Origin: Anaerolineae bacterium
GTDB taxonomy: Bacteria > Chloroflexota > Anaerolineae > Aggregatilineales > JAFGMM01
Assembly: GCA_027494055.1 (NCBI GenBank)
Contig: JAOSJO010000012.1
Coordinates: forward strand, 620,001 to 684,000
DNA: 64,000 nt
Reading direction: 5' to 3'
Of this stretch, positions 48,251-56,802 are shown in pieces. The notes under the pieces are model-generated. The model saw only the letters and a list, made by a program, of their open reading frames with translations, was not told where the DNA came from and did no database searches. A program made the position numbers and the translations under genes. Each line of letters opens with the position of its first letter. The first letter of the stretch is position 1.

Positions 48251-49764
48251 TCATGGTACGCTCGCCCGGAGGCCTCCGTCGCGGCACCGCGCCAGCGCCC
48301 GCCGGTACTGGGCGACATACTCCCCGCGCCGACGCGCCCCACGAGAAATCCTGCTGCATCGCGCGCGCCTGCATCCGCCGCCACGCTTCGGGCCGCGCGT
48401 GGTACGTCTCGATCACCCAGCGCAGCGTGCCGAGCAGCGCATCGACGGTGTACTGCTCGAACACAAAGCCCGTGCCCGCCTCCCCCGCGCCGGCGTCATA
48501 GTTGACGACCGTATCGGCAAGGCCGCCGGTGGCGCGCACGGCCGGTAGCGCGCCGTAACGCATCGCGATCATCTGGCTGATGCCGCACGGCTCGTAACGC
48601 GATGGCATCAGGAAGGCGTCACACCCGGCGTAGATGCGCCGGGACGAGAGCGCGCCAAACTCCAGGAAGGCGCGCACCTTGCCGGGGAAGTCCTTCATGA
48701 GGCGGCTCAACGCCTCAATGTACTGCCGCTCCTCCGGTACCCAGCACCACAAACTGCACGTCCGCCTCCGCCAGCAGCCAGCGCATCGCGGGAATCGCCA
48801 CGTCCAGGCCCTTCTGCTCCACGAGCCGCGTGATCATCCCGATCAGCGGCGTCGCTCTGCTCTGCGGCAGGTCGGCGTCTGCCTGCAACGCCAGCTTGTT
48901 CGCGACGCGCCGCTCCAGCGTCTCAGCGTTAAAGTTCGCCGCGAGCGCCGGGTCGGTGGCCGGGTCCCACGACGCGGTGTCGATGCCGTTCAGCACGCCC
49001 GACATCTCGCCCACCGCCGCCCGCGCGCGCAGCAGCGGGTCGAGGCTGTAGCCGTAATCCTCTTGCTGAAGCTCGCGCGCGTAGCGCGGGCTGACCGTGT
49101 TCACCGCGCCGGCGTAGGCGGCGCCGATTGCCATCAGGTTGTCGGCCTTACCAAACTGCGCCAGGAGCGGGTGATCGCGCGGCGGTATCTGCAGATCGGA
49201 CAGCCAGCCGCCCACTGCGTCGCCCTGGTAGCCGATATTATGGATAGTATACAGGGTCGATATGCACGCCAAATGCGAGTCGGGCGGCGCGGTCCGCAGC
49301 AGAAACGGGATCAGGCCGGCGTGCCAGTCGTTGGCATGCACCACGTCGGGCGTCCAGCACTGGCCGTTCTCCGCGCCCCCAAGCCGCTCAAGCATCCCCG
49401 CGACCGCCTGCGCGAAGAACAGGAAGCGCGGCACGTCCTCATCCCAGCCGTAGTAGAGCTTCCGGTCGCCGCCGAACCAGGGGTGCCCCCGGAGGAAGTA
49501 GGTGGGCACGCCCTCGCGGTCAGTGTAATGCACTTCGACCGTCACCGTCTCGGCGGGCCGCTCCAGCGCGAAGGTGAAGCGCGGCTGGAGATCGAACGCC
49601 GCATCGTCGATCATGCCGTAGTGCGGCAGCACCAGGCGCGCGTCATGGCCGAGCGCGCGCAGCGCCCCCGGCAGCGACCCCGCAACGTCGGCCAGGCCGC
49701 CGGCCTTCACATACGGCACAGCCTCCGCCGATACAATTAAGATGTTGAGTGTACGGTCATCCAT
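48251..49764 (-). CDS. glgA: Glycogen synthase (ADP-glucose type, GT5; two frame breaks)
   Basis: GlgA elongates alpha-1,4-glucan from ADP-glucose. The start [28 protein letters not shown] contains the K-x-G-G-L motif, followed by [17 protein letters not shown], and the C-terminal GT-B half has [34 protein letters not shown]. Breaks lie near 48737 (two bases short, restoring [13 protein letters not shown]) and near 48340 (restoring [18 protein letters not shown]). About 505 residues after repair. The ATG at 49764 follows the GH57 stop by 26 bp. Confidence 0.95.
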
Positions 49765-49790
49765 AAGAAGCGGTGGGCGCGCCGGCGCGG

Positions 49791-51480
49791 TCAGCGGGCG
49801 GCAAACCAACGGTAATCGATGTTCGGAAAGACCTTGTCCAACTCCCAGTATGCCTCGGCAAGCGCGCGGTTTGGCTGGCCGGCCTCAACCGAGTCGGCCA
49901 ATTCATTGAACCGGTCCATGTGCTGCTCGTAGCGCTGGATCGCGTATTCGCGCGCCTGTCCGGTCGTCACGAGGAAAGGCCAGTCGCTCGCCTGCCCCAA
50001 GAGCAGTTCGCGCGCTGCCTGATCGAGCACGAAGCGCAGGTCGCCGTCGGCGTCGGGGTGTTGGGCGGCCAGCTTCTCCATGCGGGCCTCGGCCTCCCAG
50101 ATCGGCCCCCACATCCAACTGACCTCGCGGTTATCCCACGTCCAGTGCCCGCCGCCCACGCCCCACGAGCTTTCGGGGATGTGGAGCACCTGCCTGGGTG
50201 GGTGCGCTTCGAGGAACGCGCTCGCAGTCGTCAGTTCGACGTCGGGGTGCTCCGCCAGCCGGCGCAGCACGCCGCCGATCCACGTGACGCCCTCAAACCA
50301 CCAGTGCCCAAACAACTCGGTATCGTAGTTCGAAGCGATCAGGCCGTACTCGCCGGTCGCGTCGTGGTAGTTGCGCACCTCCTCGGCGACCAGCCACGCA
50401 AAGTGGTCGGCGTGCTGGGTCAGCTTGTGCGCCGCCCAATCGGGATGGTACAGGTCCTTGAAGCCCAGGTCCACCTTGGAACCGGTCACGCGCCAGTATT
50501 GCAGGCCGCTGACCCCGTCTTTCTTGTGGAACTCGCGGTAATCGTATTCGCCGGGGTAGCCCCAGTCCGCGCTCCAGACCTGCATCCCGGTCTTGTTGTT
50601 GCGCCCGATGACGGCCACGCCGGAATGCTCGTCTGCGTCGAGGCCGGCGGTCGTGTCGGAGACGTAGTACGGCTCGAATGTGGTCGCCTGGCGGGCCGGC
50701 ATCTTCTCCGAGACCGGGACCAGGTACCGCCGCTTGATCTCCCCGTAGGGGCCGAGGGTCTCGCCCGCCGCCACGCCGACGGGTTGCCCGCCGGTGATGG
50801 TGTGCGTCTCGCTGAAGAACACCTTGATGCCCAGCTCGCTCAGGAAGCGCTCGACGCCGGGACGGGTGACGCCCTGGTCGGTGATGTAGGCCGGGCGGTA
50901 GGCGCACTCCGGCAGCCAGATGCCGCGCGGCTTGCGCCCGTAGAGGCGCTCGTAGCTCGCCACGCCGGTCTGGAGCTGGGCGTAGATCGCCGAGTCGCGG
51001 CCCAGCAACGGCAGGTAGCCGTGCGTGGCCGCCGAGGTGATGATCTCGACGTAACCCTCATCTTGCAGCGCCTTGAACGCGCCGGGGATGTCGCGCCCGG
51101 AAGCGTTCGTCGAAGTCACGCTTGATGCGCGTGAAGAGATCGCGGTAGAACGTCGCCAGGTACTCAAGGTGCGGGTCGCCCGCCTCCTGGAAGCGCGCCA
51201 CGTCGCGCGACGCCGCCTCGATCTTGTCATCGAGGTACTGGTCGAAGTGGTCTTTTACCGTCTCGTCGGCCAGTTGCTCGCCCAGAATCGGCGTGATGCC
51301 GAGCGTCAGCCTGAACGCAACGCCGTCTTCCTTCAGGTCGTAGAGCGTCTGCAGGAGGGGGACATACGTCTCGGCGGCAGCCTCGTGGATCCACTCCTCG
51401 CCGTGCGGCCAGCGCCCCGCCTTGCGGGCATACGGGAGGTGGCTGTGCAGAACAAAGGTGAATGCGCCTACAGGACTCAC
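49791..51480 (-). CDS. GH57 1,4-alpha-glucan branching enzyme (DUF1957 type; one frame break)
   Basis: GH57 branching enzymes create alpha-1,6 branches in glycogen. The start GAFTFVLHSHLPYARKAGRWPHGEEW, nucleophile Glu in IWLPECAYRPAY, acid/base Asp in SNYDTELFGHWWFEG and the conserved WGVGGGHWTWDNREVSWMW match the DUF1957 branching enzymes. The C run at 51096-51100 is one base too long; repair joins KRDFDERF to GRDIPGAFKALQ. About 563 residues. The start is GTG 51480, 7 nt after GAGGAG. It heads the operon glgB-type, glgA, glgC, GH57. Confidence 0.92.
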
Positions 51481-51539
51481 GCGATGCTCCTCATGTGTCG
51501 CGAGCGAATAATCAAACTTATCGGGTCTTTCTCGGCATG

Positions 51540-51568
51540 ATTTTAGCCTGCTTTCGCCATTCGTCCAA
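51540..51568 (-). promoter_or_regulatory. Promoter of the glycogen operon
   Basis: On the minus strand TTGGAC (51568-51563) and TAAAAT (51545-51540) are 17 bp apart, about 60 bp before the GTG start of the branching enzyme. Confidence 0.55.
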
Positions 51569-51628
51569 GCACGCGCAGTTGACAGATTGCGAATAATATT
51601 TCAATGGCGACACGGCGCGCCGCGCGGT

Positions 51629-52934
51629 TCAGTGCACGGGGACGACCCACGAGGGCCGCCTGGGGAACAGCGCATCGAGCAGGAACCTGGCGTCGGGCCA
51701 CGCCCGCACGTCGGGAAAGACGTGCTTCAGTTCGTCGTAGGTGCGGTACCCGAACAGCATCTTGAGGAACACCAGCGGCGGAAACGCCGCCTGCGCCTCC
51801 TGGTCGGTTGGGTCCGTCGCCTCGACCTGCGCCAGACACCCCGACTCGAAGCGGATCCGGACGCCGGGCTTCTGGTAGAAATGTAGCTTGAGTTCGCCGC
51901 TGTAGCCCGCCATCGCCGAAGCCGCCAGCCGGGCCTCCAGCGCGGGCACAACGTGCCGGATGAAGCCGGCCACGTCGGCCACGCGGATATACTGCGCATA
52001 CGGAAACGCACGCTGCCGCGCGCCGAGCGCCGTCAGCATCGGGTACACGGGGGTGGTCGTCTCCCAGTTCAAACTGTATCTCGCGGATTTCCGACCACCG
52101 CGCCGCACACAACTGGCGCAGCGCGCGCAGCAGCGAGGGCACGACCGCCGCGTAGGGGACGCGCTCGACCAGCGCGAACTCATGGAGGGCCGGCCTGCCG
52201 AACCGCAGTTCGTCCAACATGCCGAAGTAGCCCACCACCGGCCCGCCTTCGCCGTCGGTCAGCATGTAGTATCGCGTGGAATCGGCGTGCGCCGGCTCGT
52301 TCAGCACGAAATGCCAGAGCGTCTCATCGCGCACGCACGTGACCAGCTTGTCGCTGCCATAAGCCCCGGCGAGCGCTATCAACTGCGGGAGGTCGGCCTC
52401 ATCCGCAAGGCGGAACGGGTAAGGTTCGGCCTCGTCCGCTTTGCGTTCGGGGATCGCGTCGAAGTAGAGGTCGCAGCCGGCTTGGAGGCTCAGCGCGTAC
52501 TCGTAATCGAAGAGGCGGTAGTAGAACGGGATGCCGGCGATGCCCTGCACCAGCAGGCCGCGCGCGGCGCAGTCCGCGTGCAGCGCCTCGAACTGGCGGC
52601 GCACCAGCCCCCGGCGGCGGTATTCGGGCAGCGTCATCACGATTTCGGGACGCCCCGCGCCAAACGGGATGCCGTCGTAGGTCCAGGTCTTGGGGATGAG
52701 GCAGAGCGAAGAGACGAAGAGGTCCTTGCGCGTATCCTCGACGAGGTAGAAGTCGCGCCGGGTGGTAGTCGGGTGATCGCCGCGCGTCATCTGGCGCACC
52801 CAGACCGAGACATCCACCCCCGGCTCGCCCTCCTGGATGACGAGGTTATCCAGCGCAATGATGCGCTCGATGTCTTCCTCGGTTTCGGCGCGGCGCAGGA
52901 CGAGGTTGTCTCCGAGGGAGAGAGGCAGGTTCAT
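51629..52934 (-). CDS. Eis-like GNAT N-acetyltransferase with C-terminal domain (one frame break)
   Basis: The protein is about 435 residues. The N-terminal GNAT domain (MTLPEYRRRGLVRRQFEALHADCAARG, R-R-x-G-L-V acetyl-CoA site) is followed by a second GNAT-like part and a C-terminal region (HFYQKPGVRIRFESGCLAQVE) like the SCP2-like end of Eis proteins, which acetylate aminoglycosides or small amines. The C run 52063-52065 is one base short; repair gives ELGETTTPVYPMLTALGARQ. An aaggagc stretch precedes ATG 52934. The acceptor is unknown. Confidence 0.82.
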
Positions 52935-52972
52935 TGAAGCTCCTTGTTGTGGGTCTCAATCGAGGTTAAAAG

Positions 52973-53996
52973 TCAGTCGATAAGCCTGTCGGCGAGGTCC
53001 ATGCAGTGGTAGCGCCCAGAGGAGCAAGGGCCTTTTTTCATGAGACTTCGGTTGAACTTTCGCACTGCTGTCAAGAAGTAGGGTATTCCAGTAAGGACCA
53101 TCGCATTGTTCCACCCTGCTACGGAAACAAAGACTTGATCTTGTCCACCGGCCTTTAGAGGTGAACTGGTCACGAATACTTCAAGATCAGGAGACTCTTC
53201 AAAGCCTGAGAGTATTATGCCCTCTACAGATTCTCCCTCAAAAGCTGGCAACGGCTCACCCCACGCCTCTTCAAGAAGCGGTTTGGTGAGATACCAGGAA
53301 TAATCCATCTCCTTCTCGCCATCAAACGCCGTCGCCTGGAAAGCCGTTTGCCAACCTACGTTGATTCTGGAATAGATGATTCCAGGTTCTCCTGGAAGGC
53401 TTTGAGGAAGGCACGAGCACGCCCAAAACGACACCTCGCCACGTCGCACACCCGGCACGCTGGCCCGCACGTATTCCCGCAATACCTGGGTCACTTCAGC
53501 CGCAAAGGGCAGTTGCTCATAAAGCGCAAACCGCTTGCTGTATCTTCTGCGCAAATCCGGGTTTACCACCCGGTCACCCGCCAGGTCCTGGAAATCCAGA
53601 TCGTTAAGCCACCGTTCTTGATCCTGTGGCGGCATAATCAAATCGAAGTCGGTCTCACCGTAAGGCATACTGGCAAGCTGAATGTTGCGCAGACGGCAAC
53701 CATCCGCCTCCAGCAACCGAATGACGGCGCTTTCCTCCACATCGAGTGCGCTTTTGTTCTTCCGCACGCGCTTGAAGCTGATCTGCCGAATGTCACAGTG
53801 GTTCCGGCAATGCTGCACGAAACGGCGCGTTACGTCGGTCGCCTGACCGACATAATACTCCCCGTTGGCGAAATGCAGGACGTATATGCCACAACGCTTG
53901 CCAGAGCGGAAGAGGTCGGCTATGGACGCGCGCCCCTCGACATGGTGGGGCTGGGTGAAACCCCGCAGCGCGGAGTGCTTCGTCAACTGAAGGCAT
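52973..53996 (-). CDS. GIY-YIG nuclease-domain protein with uncharacterised C terminus
   Basis: Residues 25-75 form a GIY-YIG fold: CGIYVLHFANGEYYVGQATDVTRRFVQHCRNH with the paired Tyr motif (GIYV, YYVGQ) and the Arg-containing TRRF. Downstream come 250 residues without a recognised domain (LQSLPGEPGIIYSRINVGWQ to a Cys-containing end GKGPCSSGRYHCMD region). The visible frame starts at TTG 53986; ATG 53996 followed by one extra G gives the more natural start MPSVDEALRAAGFTQPHHVEG. GC content is lower than its neighbours and no partner gene is adjacent, consistent with an acquired gene. Confidence 0.65.
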
Positions 53997-54021
53997 TACA
54001 AGGCTGTCTTTCAGTGCTGTT

Positions 54022-55313
54022 CAGGAGGCCTCGCCATCGATCAGCTCATACGGCTCGAAGACGTGCGGCGCCGTCGAGGCCTCCGGGTCTACCGGCGGCT
54101 CCACCACCGCGCTGATGGGGGAGCGTGTCCTCCGTGGGCGTCTCGGCAACCGGCAGCGCGACCGTGAACGTGGTCCCCGCGCCGGCGCGGCTCGCCACCG
54201 TGATATAGCCCTCGTGCGCCTCCACGACCGACTTCGCCACGTATAACCCCTGTCCCAGCCCGCGCGGGTCGATCAGCCGGCCGTCCGGCGTGCGCGCCTC
54301 GCCGCGATAGAAGCGCTCGAAGACGTGCGGCAGGTCCTTCGGCTGGATGCCCACGCCCGTGTCGCTCACCTCCAGCGCCGCGCGCCCGTCGCGCAGATGC
54401 CCGCAACGCACCACGATCTCGCCACCGGGCAGCGTGTACTTGATCGCGTTGTCGATCAGGTGGCCGATGGCCCACTTCAGGCGCGCCTCATCGCCGAAGA
54501 CCTCCAGGCCGGCCCGCGCCACGAACACATGCAGCTCAAGCTCCGCGCGCCGGATGCGCCCTCGAAGCCGCGCAACACGTCCCACGCGATGCCGGCCAGG
54601 GGCAGCGGGTCGCGCCGCACCGCGAACGTGCCCGCGCCCATCTCCGAGAGGTCCAACAGCTCGATAATCATGCGGTCGAGCACCGCCGCGTTGCGGCTGA
54701 TTGCCTCAAGGAACTGGCGCTTGGGCGGCATGTCTTCGGGCGTGTGGAGCAGCACGTCGCTGAAGCCCTTGATGACCGTCAGCGGGGTGCGCAGCTCGTG
54801 CGAGATCTGCGACACGAACTCGTCCTTGAGCCGCTCGGAGACCGCCTCGCGCGTCACGTCGCGCAGCACGATCACCGTGCCGATGCGCTCGCCCGACTTG
54901 TTCGCGATACCGGCGGCGGTCGCGCCGAGGATGCGGTCGTTGACCTGCACGCGCCGGGGCGCGCCGAGCTGCCGCATCTCCTCGTCGAGGTGGGCATGGG
55001 CGCGGTATTCCTCAAACAGGCGGGCGAGGTCGCTGTTCCAGAACGCCTTCTGGCTGCCGAACAGCCGCCGGGCGGCGGCGTTCATCATCATCACGCGCCC
55101 GTCGAGGCCCTGCACCACCACGCCCTCCGACAGGCTGTTGAGGATGGCGCTGGCGCGAATCGCCGCGGCATCGCCCCCCGCGCGCACCTGCGACGCGCCC
55201 GCGTCGCGGTACAGGCGGCTGAAGATGCGCTCGGTCGCACGCGCCAAGTTGCCCAGCCAGTGTCCGGGCCGGTTGAGCGCGTCCTCGCTCACACCCAAAT
55301 CCCTCGCCAACAA
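54022..55313 (-). CDS. PAS sensor histidine kinase (two frame breaks)
   Basis: The protein (about 430 residues) has a PAS domain (AIRASAILNSLSEGVVVQGLDGRVMMMNAAARRLFG), a linker and the kinase core with the canonical phospho-acceptor in FVSQISHELRTPLTVIKGF, plus HLIDNAIKYTLPGGEI (N box), VSDTGVGIQPKD and DPRGLGQGLYVAKSVVEAHEGY. No membrane segment is evident, so it is probably cytoplasmic. Breaks lie near 54556-54563 and in the G run 54117-54121 (one base long), which restores the end PISAVVEPPVDPEASTAPHVFEP. It is divergent from the response regulator gene, which is a likely partner. The apparent TTG start at 55313 is uncertain. Confidence 0.85.
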
Positions 55314-55546
55314 TCCTCTAACGTTGTAGACATCATACCCTTGCCCATTCTATCACACAAATGCCGGGCCACGAATCCGGATAATTACAGGGATAAGAAA
55401 TGAGACAAGCGTGCATTTATGCGTGTCGCGAACGCGCGCCACGCGCCATTTGCACCGCCGCCGCCGTTTGCTCAGAACGCCCATCGCTTTTATCATTGAA
55501 CCGGATCATACTGCGCCTTGCTAAGCCCTGCGCCAAGGAGGTCCGT

Positions 55547-55966
55547 TTGCCCACCTGGATGATCGTCGAAGACGAGGCCGACATCTACGAAGTGTTGGTC
55601 GCGATGTTCGAGCTGTGGGGTATCGACCACATCCACTTCTTCAGCGGCCAGGAGGCAATCCGGTGGGTCGATGAGGTGGACAGTGGCCGGGCGGAAGGGC
55701 CGCTGCCCGAACTCGCCGTGCTCGACATCCGCCTGCCGGACGTCGACGGCGATCAGGTCTCCGCGCGCCTGCGCCACAGCCCGCGCCTGGGGAACATCGG
55801 CATCGTGATGATCACCGCCTACCGGCTCAGGCCGGCGGAGGAAGAACGGATCATGGCAATCTCCGGCGCAGACAAGCTCCTCTACAAGCCGCTGCCGGTC
55901 GTGTACGAACTGCGCGCCCTCTTCGATCAGGTCCTTGCCGCGCGCCAGCGCGCGCCCCGGCAGTGA
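55547..55966 (+). CDS. Response regulator, receiver domain only
   Basis: The 139-residue protein is a single receiver domain: MIVEDEADIYEVLVAMF with the acidic pocket, AVLDIRLPDVDGDQV with the phospho-acceptor Asp, GIVMITAYRL with the switch Thr and LLYKPLP with the conserved Lys. It has no output domain, so it acts by protein contact. The start is TTG 55547, directly after AAGGAGGT (55535-55542); the next ATG (55559) is badly spaced. The divergent histidine kinase (54022-55313) is a plausible partner. Confidence 0.9.
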   Translation: MPTWMIVEDEADIYEVLVAMFELWGIDHIHFFSGQEAIRWVDEVDSGRAEGPLPELAVLDIRLPDVDGDQVSARLRHSPRLGNIGIVMITAYRLRPAEEERIMAISGADKLLYKPLPVVYELRALFDQVLAARQRAPRQ

Positions 55967-55975
55967 GAAGCCGCC

Positions 55976-56704
55976 ATGCAAAGTGACGCCATCAGCCGAG
56001 AGCGCGCCCAGCGGGCGCAACGCCGGATCGCGACCGGGTGCATTGCCGTGCTCGCCGCCCTGGTCCTCATTGCGTTTGGGGTGGTGCTGGTCCTCTTCCC
56101 GCTCTTCGAGGGGACGCTGCAAACCCTCGTCAACGTCGGCGCGTTTCTCTTCGGTGTCATCCTGCTGCTGCTCGGTATCTTCCTCGCCACGAGCGGCCTT
56201 GCCACAAACGCCGCCGACCCCAGGGGCGCGCGGCTCGCGCAGGTGCTCAGCACCGTGCTGGACGCCAACCACGTGCTCGTGCGCGAGCCGGTGCACGGCG
56301 GCCTCGACGCCAAAATCGACGCCCTGGTCATTGGCTCCGGCGGCATTGTGCTGTTCAAGCTGGTCGATGACGCCGGCATCTTCCGCTGCGAGGGCGACCT
56401 GTGGCTCAAGCGCGCGCCGGGCAAGGACTTTCAGGTGTGGCACAAGAACCCCACGCGCGACTTCCTGCCCGAAATTGACCGCGTGCGCGCCCACCTGGTC
56501 AAGCGCAGCCTCACCAACGTCCCGCTCACCGCCGTGATCGTCCTCACCGACCCATACGCCGAGATCAGCGCGCGCGCGCCCGCCATACCGGTAACGACGC
56601 TGTTCAACCTCCCCGTTGAGCTGCGTAACGGCTACCTGCTCAACCCCCGCATCGATGACGAAATGCAGCGGCGGGTCCGGCGCGCGTTCGCTGGCCGCCG
56701 CTGA
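55976..56704 (+). CDS. Membrane protein with NERD-like domain
   Basis: The 242-residue protein has two N-terminal membrane helices (GCIAVLAALVLIAFGVVLVLFPLF and LVNVGAFLFGVILLLLGIFLA), then a domain with KIDALVIGSGGIVLFKLVDDAGIFRCEGDLWLK and WHKNPTRDFLPEIDRVRAHLVKR, which follows the NERD (nuclease-related) pattern. The expected active-site E-x-K is replaced (VLFKLVDD), so nuclease activity is doubtful. It starts 10 bp after the response regulator, so the two may be co-transcribed. Confidence 0.65.
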   Translation: MQSDAISRERAQRAQRRIATGCIAVLAALVLIAFGVVLVLFPLFEGTLQTLVNVGAFLFGVILLLLGIFLATSGLATNAADPRGARLAQVLSTVLDANHVLVREPVHGGLDAKIDALVIGSGGIVLFKLVDDAGIFRCEGDLWLKRAPGKDFQVWHKNPTRDFLPEIDRVRAHLVKRSLTNVPLTAVIVLTDPYAEISARAPAIPVTTLFNLPVELRNGYLLNPRIDDEMQRRVRRAFAGRR

Positions 56705-56727
56705 CGCGCCGGCAGCGCCCGCACCTC

Positions 56728-56756
56728 TTGACACGCGGAGGCGCGTCGCCTATTCT
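56728..56756 (+). promoter_or_regulatory. Promoter of the glucan phosphorylase gene
   Basis: TTGACA (56728-56733) and TATTCT (56751-56756) are separated by 17 bp, 47 bp before ATG 56803. Confidence 0.65.
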
Positions 56757-56802
56757 TAAGCCCGGAAAACGGCTATCAGCCCGCAAGACTCAGGAGACAG
56801 CA

